Shown: positions 1 to 11,315, counted from the stretch's first letter. The stretch: DNA of 37,937 bases from Saccoglossus kowalevskii (GCF_000003605.2 NW_003124900.1:335380-373316); one strand, 5' to 3'. A program made the numbers and translations. The notes: generated by a model not told the origin, from the letters alone.

Positions 1-413
1 TTTTTTTTTACATCATTCCTTCCCCAGAGGTGATTTATTCGAGGAAAGCTAACTGGAGATTAATTTATATACTATTGCCAAAGTTGTAAACATAAACTGT
101 GTATTGTACAACTATCAATTGTATTAATCAGTCCTGCACATTAATGTAAAATAGTTGCTTATATATGAAGATAGAACAAAAGTGTTTCAGGTATTAAAGT
201 TCATACTGTAATATCCCTTGTTTTGTATATATTCATAAAATATATCAAGATGATTTTATTGTTAACAAGTCATTGTTAATGACACAGTCCCCGTCCAAAA
301 TTTTGTGATCTGACATATCAATTTGATGCTGATGAAGTCATTGAGATTAGATTTAAACAATTAATGGGAGATGCATTTGTAAAAAAATATGATTCAGTGC
401 TTGTACACGAGAA
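1..413. other. unassigned AT-rich sequence
   Basis: No coding region or repeat was recognised. The sequence is AT-rich and leads into the hairpin array that starts near 414. Confidence 0.4.
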
Positions 414-1190
414 TTTGACATTGGTCAGTCATATTGAATCAAATTACATAAATAATGTTCATGTTGATGTATCTATTGGTATACTGTCTTTGTACAAAAT
501 CTAAACAGAAATGCTCATTGCATTCATGGGACAGTAGGCATGAAAAACAAAATGGCCACTCAGTCGGCCATATTAGTTTAAATCACACACAAAATATGAC
601 ATGCAACTATAACCCAATATGTATGATCATCATATCAACTTTGATACAAACATCTCCGGACATGTAAAAATGACGATTTAGTGCTTTTACATGAAAATTG
701 GGCGTCGGCCAGTCATATTGAATTGAATCACAAAAATTATGTTGGTGCAGATGTATCTCTTGGTATACTGTCTTTGTGCAAAATTTAAACAGAAACGTTC
801 ATTGCATTCACGATAAAGTATCATGGGTACCATGAAAAACAAGATGGCCGCCAGTCGGCCATATTTGTTCGAATCACGAAAAAAAAATACGTGCACCTAC
901 AACCCAATATGTGTGATTATCATACCAACTTTGATCCAAATCGGCCCAGTCATCTCCGAGAAACTGCTGCGAACACGTTTAGGTATCAGAAATAGCAAAT
1001 TTTACATCCAAAATGACCGCCAGTCGGCCATTTTTCCTCCGATCATAAAGTAACTTGACGCGCATATGTAAGACATTATGTATTGTCTTCATGTAAAGTT
1101 TGAATGAAATCCGTCAATGGGTGTCCGAGATATATCTCCGGTCGTACGGAACGAACCCAAATTAATAGTCTCCGTTTTCGGACACTAAAA
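414..1190 (+). repeat. imperfect tandem array of hairpin-bearing units (array 1)
   Basis: About five diverged units recur at roughly 130-170 bp spacing, near 423, 553, 705, 842 and 1013. Each centres on a motif like ATGGCCGCCAGTCGGCCAT, which is itself an inverted repeat (ATGGCCG / CGGCCAT around a 5-base loop). Between motifs lie related stretches such as 'cccaatatgt' and 'caactttgat'. The array ends near 1178 with 'tccgttttcgga'. A second array with the same core motif, polarity and end lies at 20630-21635. The superfamily is not known to me; a non-autonomous element carrying internal tandem repeats is one possibility. Confidence 0.6.
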
Positions 1191-1199
1191 ATAGATAGA

Positions 1200-1399
1200 T
1201 ACACCCCCCCCCCCCATAGCCATTAACTTATGGTGCAACTGCACAGCTCTACGCCTTTATACATTAATACGCAATTTTAAAAAAATACATTTGCTGCCGC
1301 CCTAGTGAAAAAGACTAGCTACGGCCCTGTCATTCTATATTCAAGTTAGTACACTGGGTGTTATACATCCAAAAATTAGCGCTCCTTAAAATGAAATGA
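1200..1399. other. short unassigned stretch with a poly-C tract
   Basis: It contains a homopolymer C run near 1203-1215 and no recognisable gene. It separates array 1 from the MULE transposase remnant. Confidence 0.4.
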
Positions 1400-2066
1400 A
1401 TAGAAGTGACCAAAAAAGAAGAATATGACACCAATGTCAGAAGTAGCAAAACTTCGTCTCAAAACAATAACATCGAGTACTATGATGAGTACTCCGACTC
1501 CAACGACACTGCTGTGACGGTGCAAAATTTATCTACATCACAGTCCCTCTATCATAGAGGGACTGTGTCTACATGTAGCTCAGACATTGAAGAATCAGAA
1601 GAAGCGCCAATAAGTGCATCAGAAAGGAAATTATCGTCACATGGTGACGACGATGAAATGGCTGACGCAGATGGATCGCTGAGACTGATCGATATCTACA
1701 TTTTAAATAACGAACTTTTTCGGCGATCGCGGTGCTCAAGCTGCAACGACGGGTATTTGACATTGGAGGGAGACACACGGCACGGCTGGGGTCCCACTTC
1801 CTGTTTAAATGTTCAAATTCCCAATGTTATTTTTCCTCAGCCGAGAGCATTTTCCCGTCTTCTGAAAAACAAGCAAAACAGTACTAAGTAAACAGGAAAA
1901 TGGTGATCGCAGGAAGAGCGATCGGTAAAGACCGACGTGCGATGGCAAAATTTGCCACGTACATGGGTTTACCGACAGCAATCCACCGGGACCCATACAA
2001 AAAACACGTTGTTGAAGTGGCAAAAGGAGCCGAGAATGAACATGAGAAAGGTTCTACAGTATAAAT
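1400..2066 (+). pseudogene. Mutator-like (MULE) transposase, decayed N-terminal fragment
   Basis: Two open stretches in different frames resemble the N-terminus of the large invertebrate 'Mutator-like transposase domain' proteins. The first, open from 1400 to 1891, has an acidic, Ser-rich leader, then LRLIDIYILNNELFRRSRC, a Cys-x2-Cys knuckle (CSSC) and 'RHGWGPTSC'. This matches the usual layout of a leader, a short Leu-rich helix, then a zinc knuckle. The second, 1900-2066, reads MVIAGRAIGKDRRAMAKF... MGLPTAIHRDPY, matching the conserved 'RAIGxGxxAxxxFxxxMxMPPP...Y' segment that follows the knuckle. The frame changes between them and no catalytic domain follows, so this is a dead fragment. 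The first frame has no ATG before its acidic middle; 1406 is a GTG. A 29-bp palindromic element plus its duplication sits in-frame at 1539-1574. Assignment is from memory of the family. Confidence 0.6.
1539..1567. mobile_element. 29-bp palindromic micro-element, copy 1
   Basis: The arm CACAGTCCCTCTA, the loop TCA and the arm TAGAGGGACTGTG form a perfect inverted repeat. The seven bases on each side, 1532-1538 and 1568-1574, are identical (tctacat), a perfect target-site duplication. The same 29 bases occur at 34313-34341 with a different perfect 7-bp duplication. This copy lies inside the MULE transposase ORF. Element plus duplication is 36 bp, or 12 codons, so the frame stays open through SQSLYHRGTVST. 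Confidence 0.85.
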
Positions 2067-2276
2067 GCACTTCCGTCATATCTGAAATAAAATGAACACA
2101 AAGAATGTCCACAAAATTCATTTTATAAAATGTTAACACAAATGCACTAATCGCTGTGATGAAGTTTATCTCTCCGGATTTGAGTAAAAATGCAGTCCAA
2201 ACGGCGACTGGACAAAAAGACAAATAAATACGTCGAACAAGTTGCATTTCAATTTAGGCGTCATGAAAAATAGATC
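2067..2276. other. unassigned gap between MULE remnant and MITE A
   Basis: AT-rich sequence with no coding similarity that I recognise. It may be decayed MULE sequence, but the translation shows no family motif. Confidence 0.3.
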
Positions 2277-2537
2277 GATAAACATTGATTGATTTCTCCA
2301 CAATCCAATGCACTCTTCTAATGAAAATCACAAGTAAGACGCCTGACCTGGGCGCAACTTGCACTAATTACCACCTGTGACTCTTTCGATACCTTCCAAT
2401 CACTGGCACCTAAAAATACCTAATTAAAGCTCTCAGTTTGTACTCGTGGATCTCCGCAGCAGCCAAAGTCGCCATTTTTATTGATATGAGAGCCATATAT
2501 CTCGCGCATGCGTGGCGCGACGACTACCACCCTTTAA
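2277..2537 (-). mobile_element. TTAA-flanked MITE family A, truncated copy
   Basis: In reverse orientation it matches the complete copy at 3169-3475 throughout, including the inner motifs 'atggcgac', 'aagctttaatta' and 'gtgatttccatt'. The terminal repeat is present at the high-coordinate end (gcgacgactaccaccctttaa). The other end stops near 2277 without its terminal repeat, so the copy is truncated. Confidence 0.7.
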
Positions 2538-3168
2538 CAGATCCTTGGTAGACCTGTATCATTCCACAATAAATCTTCATTCCCAAATATACTGTCTAGT
2601 ATTCATTCACAATAAATTACTTTTCCTTGTACGTACTCGGAAAACATTATTGGTAATCAAGTATAATTCTTAAGCGACGACGTCGCGATTAGGTTAATTC
2701 ATTGACATCAATGTTGCCGCCATGGTATTGAGTTTTTACCCCAGCGCGACTAGTTCGAACCGCGCGAATGACTGAGGTAATTGCAACGCCAAGGCTACTG
2801 TAATTGCAACTTCCCTACACTATTTAGTATTTTTCTTGCAGCTTTTATTATCTTTCTTACACTAATCTCACTGTTTTGACTGTTGGATATATTATCTGAC
2901 AACAAAATTAACTTTTAATTAACTAAAGTGTTCATTCAATTTCATTCAATTTCAACCTCTTCATGATTTTGATATTTAAAGGGCCGAACCAATTCACCAT
3001 TGGATAAAATACATGCACTATCCCTTGCCTCATTATTTATTTTTAGTAGATCAACTAACCTTTTTGGGGGGGTCGGATGTTTCAAGTAATGCTGCAGTAG
3101 CTTGACATGTACAATTGCTGTATTTCTTTTACCATTGAACAGTTCATTCTTCCATTATTCTCTATAAT
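2538..3168. other. unassigned spacer between two family A copies
   Basis: No gene or clear repeat is seen. The bounding MITEs are in opposite orientation, so the stretch could form the loop of a large inverted repeat. Confidence 0.35.
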
Positions 3169-3475
3169 TTAAAGCGCGGTAGTCGTCGCGCTGCGCATAT
3201 GCAAGGTATATGGGTCTCATATAAACAAAGATGGCGATGTTGACTGTTGCACAGATTAACGAGTACGAACTGAGACATTTCCAAGCTTTAATTAAGTATT
3301 TTTTATGTTATTGGAAGGTATCGAAAGAGTCACCGGCGGTAATCAGTGCAAGTCGCGCTCAGGTCAAACCTCATTCTCGTGATTTCCATTTGTAGAGCGC
3401 ATTGAATTGTAGGAAAATCAATGTTTATCAACACAAATGTAGCACATGCGCAGCGCAACGACTACCGCGCTTTAA
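3169..3475 (+). mobile_element. TTAA-flanked MITE family A, complete copy
   Basis: TTAA is present at both ends (3169-3172, 3472-3475). The terminal inverted repeats are about 34 bp, with 32 of 34 bases matching by eye; both begin TTAAAGCGCGGTAGTCG. There is no ORF. TTAA duplication is typical of piggyBac and Kolobok elements. The ends start AGCG after TTAA, so Kolobok is the better guess, but no transposase is present to decide. Confidence 0.8.
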
Positions 3476-3985
3476 CTTATATTAACTAATCAACACTATT
3501 TTTTTAAATTTAACTTCAACGTTTTCGTTTTTAATTCGATTGTTATTTTTTTCAAACTAACTACTATTCAAACTTTTAGACTGAACATCTTGATATCGAT
3601 AGGATGAAATCACACTGAAATTCACCGTTTAATTCTGGTTTACAACTAATGGTACTAACGACAAGTAGTAAGCTGTTTTCCGTTGAGAATATGCTATTGC
3701 TTGATATGTTTTCAAATAGTATTAATATTTTTATTGATTAATATGAACAGGGCTTTGTAAATTATACATATTTGCAACTAATACTAGGAATCGGAAATCA
3801 TCATAAATTCATATTATAAGATTTCCGGAATGTAGCATATATGCATGGATTGAACAAACAAGAGGGACGGTACGTATGGCATACGATTAGTCTGTAATCG
3901 CTTAGGTAGTGGTGATAACAGAGGGACTGTGGTTTACATAAAGTACTCAATGAACCATATACGCATTACATGTACAAGCCTATCT
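3476..3985. other. unassigned AT-rich stretch with a palindrome half-site
   Basis: No gene is seen. At 3920-3931 AGAGGGACTGTG matches 12 bases of one arm of the 29-bp palindromic element, without the opposite arm nearby. Confidence 0.35.
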
Positions 3986-4030
3986 CTATTCTATTCTATT
4001 CTATTCTATTCTATTCTATTCTATTCTATT
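3986..4030 (+). repeat. (CTATT)9 microsatellite
   Basis: Nine perfect tandem copies of the pentamer CTATT. Confidence 0.97.
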
Positions 4031-5226
4031 AACATTACAAATACTAGCCACAATCTTTCTGAATGCTTGTACAACATACTAGCGGAATCAAAATCACAAT
4101 AAATGTTAGAACATACGTTGGTTGGTGTAACAGTTCCTTGTTTGTATTGACATCTTCCCAGTTAAATAAACACATAGTTTGTTTCTAAATATAACATTCT
4201 ACGCATGCTGCACAACGACTGTCCGGTTTTAATAAGAACTGCTGTCATCCTTGGTAACTGGAAATATTTAGAAAAATAGCAGCAATTCACAACATTGCTT
4301 AATAAAGTGAAGTTGCATTCCATAAATCAAACATTTCATTTCAATTTGTTCGGCGTAATTACAAAGATAATAATGATTATTGATTTTTATTAAAATCATC
4401 GACTTAGCTGCCGCTGGTGGCACCCTCACTTAACGTCCTCAGTAATCAGATGAGCATTCAGCTCTGATGATCTATGCTTGTGTGATACTGATCTGAAGCG
4501 GGCTTTGCGTGCGATTGTGAAGTATCACACATTTTACTATTATGTTTAACAGCGTCCAAATTAATATCGGAAAATATGATGGTGTTCGCAAAAGGCAGTA
4601 CTAGTATATTATGTTATTTAATTAATACATTACCTGTTCTTCCAAATTACCAGCCAAATTTGTTCATGGGCAAAAAGTTTGTTCATTTTTGGTCAAGATT
4701 TTTCAGCAGCGAGTTGACCAAATTAATATGCATACATCCATGTACCCACACATATTAAAATGATGATATGGGTGCACTTATATTTGATCTTTGACCAAAA
4801 ATTGACGTTTTTTTCAAAATTTAACTGGTATTTTGCGCTGTTTGATGAGTACCGCGTGACATGAAAGGGAACAGGCAACGGATCGTATGCTCAGATGTAC
4901 TCTTCAGTTAACCCATGGATGTACTTTACGGTTTTGCCTGGCAGGTGAGTTGTATTGTTAAATACGATCAGTCAAGTGATAGATCTGAAATGGCTTAGGG
5001 ACAGGACGTTAATAACCAGGAGGAAGGCCGGGGGCGAATTGAGAAAGCCAGTGACCCAAACTGTATGACCTTCTCACACTGCAGGAAAAAATCTCTGACC
5101 CTCCCCCAACGTTAGGCGACAGTCATCAAATGAGTATTGCCAGAAAATCACTTGATGCATCATCATAATTATTTAATTTAGAATGACGCAATGGCTGTTA
5201 AGATCTCAATTGCCAACCAACAACAT
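4031..5226. other. unassigned intergenic stretch
   Basis: No supportable gene. A weak relic resembling the end of MITE family A (gcatgctgcacaacgactg followed by ttttaa) lies near 4203-4232. The remaining open frames are short and show no family features. Confidence 0.35.
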
Positions 5227-5390
5227 TTAAAGCTTGGGAGTCGTCCCCTGAGCATGCGCCAGGTGGCCATAGCGTGTCGTTGTTTACAAGCAAGCGTCTA
5301 CCCATGAGCCTTCGCGTTTTAGCATGTGTTATTATCGTCGCTTGGGACTCAATTCCCGCGCGTGCGCAGGTGACGTCCCTCCCGCTTTAA
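5227..5390 (+). mobile_element. TTAA-flanked MITE family C, copy 1
   Basis: TTAA is at both ends, with imperfect terminal repeats of about 30 bp that include a GCATGCGC-type motif. The interior (ggccatagcgtgtc, gtctacccatgagcc, ttgggactcaattcccg) is shared with copies at 16096-16260, 22679-22842 and 26787-26952. There is no ORF. Confidence 0.8.
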
Positions 5391-6171
5391 GCAGCGCTGT
5401 CAAAAATTGGAATATCTGAATGCAAAAACGCTAAAACGTAATTGATATATTGTTTTGATTTGTCATGCGGGGATTATATTGGTGAACGATGAATAGGGTG
5501 GCTTGCACACATAAATTAAACTGATTTCTAGAGAAGATACAAGGAACGCCATGTTAGCCATATACATCAGCTTCATCAGTATGACCTTTTAATAATATTT
5601 TTTTGAAATTCTTACTTGTGGTCTGGTAGGTTAATTTACGTGAACTTCCATTGGCCGAACGATTCCTTTATTTGTACTCGAGTATTACTACAATAACTGG
5701 TCCTATTATAATACACAGCTATCAATGTGTTAGTACACACCGTAGGATAAACAGCTCTATCTTTCAAATATGGATATTTGATTAAACAACAGTTTAGCAC
5801 AACATATTTTGTGAAAATTGGTTTATAAACTAAAGTCAATGAACCGGGCAGAGATGGGGGACCCTCCGGAAAATGTTGAGCGCTCCCCCAATCAAACTAT
5901 CGATGCCACACAGTTGAAGAGGAATGCCTGTTTTGCCCCTCAAAATGTAAGGTCTCGTTCCCATGCAAAATGTCGTGCCGCCGCCTCTGCATGGTGTATA
6001 TTTCAGGGGGGATCTTCTATTTCCCACCAAATAAATAGTAATTCAATCATAAAAGTATCGGATATTAGTAAAAAAAATCATTCAAAACTAATCGCTGTTT
6101 TAAAAGTGTCGAGGCACTGACGTGACGCTCAACCGTGGTGACAGGGTAGATCCGGGGCGGGGTACTGCTTG
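5391..6171. other. unassigned stretch, probably repeat-derived in part
   Basis: No gene is supported. A segment at about 6139-6165 (cagggtagatccggggcggg) nearly matches one at 6708-6730 (cagggtagattcggggcggg), so a dispersed repeat has fragments on both sides of the LINE end. Confidence 0.35.
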
Positions 6172-6610
6172 ATTTTTTATTTTTTTATTAACACTTACTC
6201 ACCCACGGAGGTAGTGGCAATGATTACAGATAATAGTAAAAGTTAACAGTATTAATACACTAATAAGGAAGTAATAAAAATAAACTAATCTACAAAAACA
6301 GAATGTTAATGAAAAAAAAATTAACGATAAAACAACTTCTCCTAAAAGAAAGATGTATATTAATCCCAAATTTGTTGTCTAATTTCAAAGCACTTGTTGA
6401 TATACTGTGCTACGTGGATGGCATTTCTATCATTATTTAAAAGTGCAGTGAACTGTTCTTCGGGAGGCAGGTTGTGAAAGGAGTCATTCACATCAGCAGC
6501 TGTATCAAACAGAACACTTCGTCCGTCACTGTATTTGGGACACTCCACCATAAAATGGAATTCATTTTCAATGGGTTTACACATGTCACAATCTCAATCT
6601 CAATCTCTCA
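6172..6610 (-). mobile_element. non-LTR retrotransposon (LINE), 3' end fragment
   Basis: On the minus strand, 6610-6360 reads CDMCKPIENEFHFMVECPKY... and ends RQQIWD before a stop at 6360-6362. This is the C-terminal zinc-knuckle layout (C-x2-C, then HF-x3-C near PxY) found at the end of the reverse transcriptase ORF of CR1/L2/Jockey-like LINEs. Below the stop is about 170 bp of AT-rich 3' sequence, then an A-rich tail (T-rich on the plus strand, 6172-6190). The match stops abruptly upstream at about 6610, as expected for a 5'-truncated copy. The clade is a guess. Confidence 0.6.
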
Positions 6611-6624
6611 ATCGAGCTCAATCG

Positions 6625-7060
6625 AGCGATGTAAATTTCAACATTGCCCAGCGGATTTTTCTCGCGATGACAGTAAAGGGGGAGGTACTGGTGTTCAATC
6701 ACATTGCCAGGGTAGATTCGGGGCGGGGTATTCTCCAAAGACCACCATATTCCCCTCGTTCTCCTGAATTTCAACGATCATATATAGTACATGCTAACCT
6801 GACCATTGACCGTAAAAAAATGAAAGGTGACGTGAACTCACAAAAGTAAAACACATGTAAAACACACTGCATTCTATACTAACAATACTTTGTTAATATT
6901 TAATAATATTGTTATTATTCTTCTGACATGTACATGAACTCATACAAATATAAAATGAACGTTTAAAATTAAATTTACATATTCTCTTTAAATTTTTTTT
7001 AAAAAATGATAAAAAATGATAAAATTAAATTGAATTGAATTGAAAAACAAGGTACACCGT
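6625..7060 (+). repeat. dispersed repeat E, copy 1
   Basis: It shares a long alignable stretch with 7355-7655. It begins 'gtaaatttcaacattgccca', continues 'gcggatttttctcg', 'atgaaaggtgacgtgaa' and 'ctaacaatactt', and ends in AT-rich sequence before 'ttg(t)tggtgt'. This copy carries about 100 extra bases near 6680-6800. The family is unknown. Confidence 0.55.
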
Positions 7061-7354
7061 TGTTGGTGTAGCTTTAAAGTACCTAAAAACTAAAATACTC
7101 CTATAAGATTATGTTGTACGTGTCATCTACTGCTTGATTATGGTGTCAGCTGATCTACTAATAAAACCAAAATAACGTGTCGGCTAACACCCCCGAAGAC
7201 CCCAATGGGTAGGCGCCACACTTCTAGCGGAGGATAGGCCTCTCACCTCTCAACTTGATTCTCGTGTGTATATGGGGGGGGGGTGTATTTCAGGGGGATT
7301 AATTGGTACGCAATACTGATAGATGTATAGCAATGCTGCCAGTGTTAGCAAAAC
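7061..7354. other. unassigned spacer with poly-G tract
   Basis: No gene is seen. It separates the two copies of dispersed repeat E and contains a G run near 7275-7284. Confidence 0.35.
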
Positions 7355-7655
7355 AGCAATGTAAATTTCAACATTGCCCAGCGGATTTTTCTCGTGGTGG
7401 CAGTAAAATAACCGCCGCCGTAACATAAAATGAAAGGTGACGTGAATTCTCAAAAGTGGTAGCACATGTAAAACCTACCGCGTGCCGTACTAACAATACT
7501 TTTTATCGATTATTCTTCATACATGTACGTAAGTTTGTATAAATATAAAATAAACTTTTCGTTATTAAATTTACGTATTCGTTTTGAAATCTTGTCAAAA
7601 AACGGTAGAATGAAATTGCAAATAAAAAAAAATTACACTGTTGTTTGTGTTTATA
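7355..7655 (+). repeat. dispersed repeat E, copy 2
   Basis: A shorter relative of 6625-7060 in the same orientation, without the extra internal block. The opening 'gtaaatttcaacattgccca' and the middle 'atgaaaggtgacgtgaa' are identical by eye. There is no ORF. Confidence 0.55.
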
Positions 7656-9328
7656 CGGATTCTATTTTGTTAACGGAAATATGAAAGTCGCATCCGTGCA
7701 CCAGCGGGCAGAGTTATTTATGTAAACACCGACTGCGGCACGCGCTACTATTCGTCTCTGCGTTTCACCTTTCTGTACATCACATATTTGAGTTTTCCTT
7801 TTTTTAATGTTTCTACTATTATATATGCCGCAATGCTATAAAGAAAAAGACTGGATGTTAGGCCCCATCGACGTAGTTTCTTTTCACCCTACAGTCACAT
7901 CACTTAGTAAGAGGACTATGAACTAGGCTAAGTCCGTATGTTGATTTGTCGGACAACCCTCCCTCCCTCGGGGGTCACTCTATATGCTATTACTACCCCA
8001 TGTGCGTTCCAAATTTAGCGGGGAAGCGGATACGAACCATTCACTAATTAAAATACCGTTATTTTCGACAAATGTTTCATGGTGTTAAATACACGACTGA
8101 AAGGTAAATACAAGTATACTGGTCAAGTGTCGTCCGACAGTTGTAAATATTATTACGTGTCAGACCTGAATCTGATTACAGATTTTCGATTATCTGTAAT
8201 TAGCGAAACGAGCCATATGCGTATTAATTATTATTATTTTCGGCAAATATTTTGTAAATATTGTGCGTATAAAACCCATTTTCCCTGACTACAGTTTATG
8301 TCATTATGTGTGTTATCCCGTTTCGTTTCGTTTCGTCGATACAATAAACCGCATACAGAAAGTCATCCCCGGAATCATCCGCACTTCCGAAACTCCTTTC
8401 GCTCCTCGGCCTTATTCTCATTCAGTTCCTGCTTTTTTACGGTTTCCTGTCCTGTATTCATGCCAAAGTCACTCGGAGCAAAACATAAAATTACGTCACG
8501 TAATGGTATCTGATGGAATAAGAATCCTGGCAAAGTTGTGTGCATTGGGTATTAAACTATCAAATAAATGATCATATTCACAATCATGTCAATAGTTCTC
8601 ATCTTTCTCCATCAAACAACGAATGACACCAACAAGAGTTGCATACACAGTAACTTGTTTGAGTTGATCACACTCCATTTGAGTGCAACAAACGGCAGAG
8701 AATCCTCGCAATAGGGGGTAGGATGTTCTTAATATATGTCTGAAATAAGCGATGTTTTTTTCTTCAATATGTCTGCTCTAGGGGGTACTAAATTTACATT
8801 GCGTCCGCAATATGGGGTATGGTTTGTCAATGTGCTGCCAGCCCTAGGGCCTATTATTTTTTTAGCAAAAACGCACATGGTGTCAGGTTTTAATATTGAG
8901 TGACCCCCCCGGGACAACCCCACGTGCATTCCAGCTTATAATGGTTAGTCGAGTTTACTCAACAATTCACACACCCTGAGCATGATTTACGTCATTCATA
9001 TAACTTATTGAATGATTCGCAATGACAAGTTTCAAGATACACTGGGAAGCCAAGATTCTTTAACGCGTTGGACCCCATCCAAGATAGATAACAGACCACT
9101 GTTAACCCGTCTATGTAAATTCTAGCGTTATGATGCGAACCCCAGACATAGGATGACGTGAACTACAAGAAATTGTCCTTGTTTCATGGCATAAGTAAGT
9201 TATATCATAGACCTTTTCTAAGGTCTATTGTTATATAGGTGTTTCGTTCTCACTTTGGGATATTTACGTGTGCAATTGGTATACTCCTGTCCCCGTCTTA
9301 GCTCCATACAAGGTGTACAAGTACATAT
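7656..9328. other. unassigned intergenic stretch
   Basis: No supportable gene. Two segments, near 7953-8015 and 8898-8935, share blocks such as 'ggacaacc', 'gtgacc/ggtcac' and 'ccccaygtgcrttcca', which suggests remnants of one repeat. A short hairpin (agacctt / aaggtct) lies near 9210-9227. Confidence 0.3.
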
Positions 9329-9383
9329 TTAATGGACGGCAGTCGTCGTGCCGCGTCCTGTCCGATATGGGACTCAAATATGT
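9329..9383 (-). mobile_element. TTAA MITE family B, end fragment
   Basis: It starts at TTAA and matches the reverse complement of one end of the element at 11316-11448 (gtcgtgccgcgtcctgt followed by atgggactca). The match fades after about 55 bases and there is no partner end. Confidence 0.5.
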
Positions 9384-10231
9384 TTTTACGAAAGAAATCA
9401 CGACATACAAAATTATATTTTAATCAAGTTGCATTTACATTAAATTGATATCGTGACGCTAGCAGTGACGTCATATGTGAATTTGATAAGCATGGTCCAA
9501 ATGCTTTTGAACTTGTGTGTCAAAGGCACTTTCCTGTGTTTTGACTACACTGCTTATGATAACTACAACCAGCAACACGTGGGTACACATATGAATATAA
9601 TCTCATACAATAATAATAATAGTATAGAGTATGAAAATATTTATTATTTACGCATGGTATCTTGTTTCAATAATACATGTATGTTTGTACAGCATACCGA
9701 TTAAACCGCGGTTTGCTGTAGTATTTGTAGTTCGCTCAATTTGGCTTCGACTTTAGTTGCGCGGGAATCGGACAGTTAGTTTATTCTGAAGCAGATGAAA
9801 TAAAAAGGTGTTGTTAAATCGCGTCTCGTCAATCAAATAAGCCATGGTGTACTTAAAGTTATACAATTTTTACCTCAATTTTGTTGGACTAACATGGGAT
9901 TTGGCATTTTTCAACAAAGTTAAATTCCTCAAAGGTGTCGAATTTGTAATTTTATTCGATAATCGTAAATTTGTTAATTCCCGTATCACCGAAAACAGTC
10001 GAGTACTACATCACTCAGTGGAGATTTCAACCTGTGATGGATTTGAATATTAATATTCATGTCAACTCTCCGCGTTTATGTACGACCGGAACCGGAAACA
10101 AACCTCAGCAATTAATATTTATTAACACTGAACTCAGCCCAAGGGGAGAGAATTTTTCACAAATAAAAGCAACCAAAATCAGAAGAAGGAATCGGATAGA
10201 AAATCAAAGAGAGACAAACCTGAAAAATAGT
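9384..10231. other. unassigned intergenic stretch
   Basis: No gene or repeat could be supported. A 12-bp palindrome (aaaccgcggttt) occurs near 9705-9716; its significance is unclear. Confidence 0.3.
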
Positions 10232-10530
10232 AGTTTACAGTAATTTTCCTTTGAAATTAGAATTTATTTTGTGTCTCTAAAAATTTGCGTCACCGGCGTT
10301 TGCGCGATTGAGCAGCAAAACACTGTAAAAACTATTTTAGCTGGAATTAATTTTCACTAAAAAGACTTTTTGGGTGCCGTGTTTTGTATGGAATTTATTT
10401 TCACTGATTTTTGATGAGATGAATGTGAAATATAGGAAAATATATATATTCGCTGGAATCTAATTTCACTGAAGCATTCCTTCAGCGAAAATAAATTCCA
10501 AGCGGAAATAAAGTATTCTACAGTACTGTA
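10232..10530. mobile_element. candidate MITE family D (TACAGTA ends), copy 1
   Basis: The left part (tttacagtaattttcc then gaatttatttt) and the right part (ggaatttattttcgctg when reversed, ending at a tacagtactgta motif) are loosely inverted. Short 'aatttattttcac' modules repeat inside. A related shorter segment is at 21830-21996. Boundaries are approximate. Confidence 0.4.
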
Positions 10531-10727
10531 TATTACGACCAACACATGGAAATGTAGTACGTGGTACTCTGCCTTTCATAGGGTCCCGCTCCAGCCCATT
10601 TCATACCGGGACGTCTGACTCAAACTGGAATACAGTATGTAATATACGCAGCTTTGAACTTTAGCACGGCTCGTTTCGCTGGGAATTGCTAAAAACAGCG
10701 CGTCATGCAATGTACTTTTCTTTATCG

Positions 10728-10995
10728 TTAAAGGGTCGCGCCACGCATGTGTTAGATATATGGGTCTCATATAAACAAATATGGCGACTTTGACTGGTGC
10801 GCAGATCAACAAGTTTAAACTGAGACGTTACCAAGCTTTAATTAGGTATTTTTAGGTAGTTATTAGTGCGTGTCGCACCCAGGTAAAACCTCATACTTGT
10901 GATTTCCATTAGAAGAGCGCATTGGATTGTGGGTAAATCAATGTTTATCAACACAAATGTCGCACATGCGCAGCGCGACGACTGCCGCGCTTTAA
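10728..10995 (+). mobile_element. TTAA-flanked MITE family A, second full-span copy
   Basis: TTAA lies at both ends. The interior follows the copy at 3169-3475 closely (atatgggtctcatataaaca, atggcgac, aagctttaatta, gtgatttccatt, atgtttatcaacacaaatgt). A 40-bp stretch in the middle of the 3169 copy is missing here. The right end is well kept; the left end is eroded. Confidence 0.78.
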
Positions 10996-11315
10996 TGGTT
11001 TGAGATAAAGTAAATTTGGACTCAGTCTTAAAGGCAAACCACCCGTGGCGATCGTGATGTTTATATAACTGTATGAGTATCTCATTGGCTTTATGTAATA
11101 GATTATTATTATTTTTCGTCTGTTTCCTTCACATATTTTGTCTTTTATTTATTTACGTGACGATTGAAGATCGGCAAGTATCGGAGGGTGGTGATTGTTG
11201 ACATTTATTTGCGATGTGAAAGTCATTTTTGTGGACGGCAAGTCGATAGGTGTCACTTCCATATAACGGCATTATCTCCGTTCATGTTTTCCGGCTGGTC
11301 AATGAGACTGGAAAC
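10996..11315. other. spacer between MITE A and MITE B
   Basis: No gene or recognisable repeat is seen. Confidence 0.35.

Noticed and set aside
1539-1567. Palindrome as a transcription terminator or protein operator
   Set aside because: Intrinsic terminators of this kind are bacterial, and the flanking 7-bp duplications at both copies indicate insertion.
5818-6120. 100-codon plus-strand open frame
   Set aside because: No family features, overlaps an equally open minus frame, and lies in repeat-like sequence.
8263-8571. 102-codon plus-strand open frame
   Set aside because: No domain or homology that I recognise; a second frame is open over the same bases.
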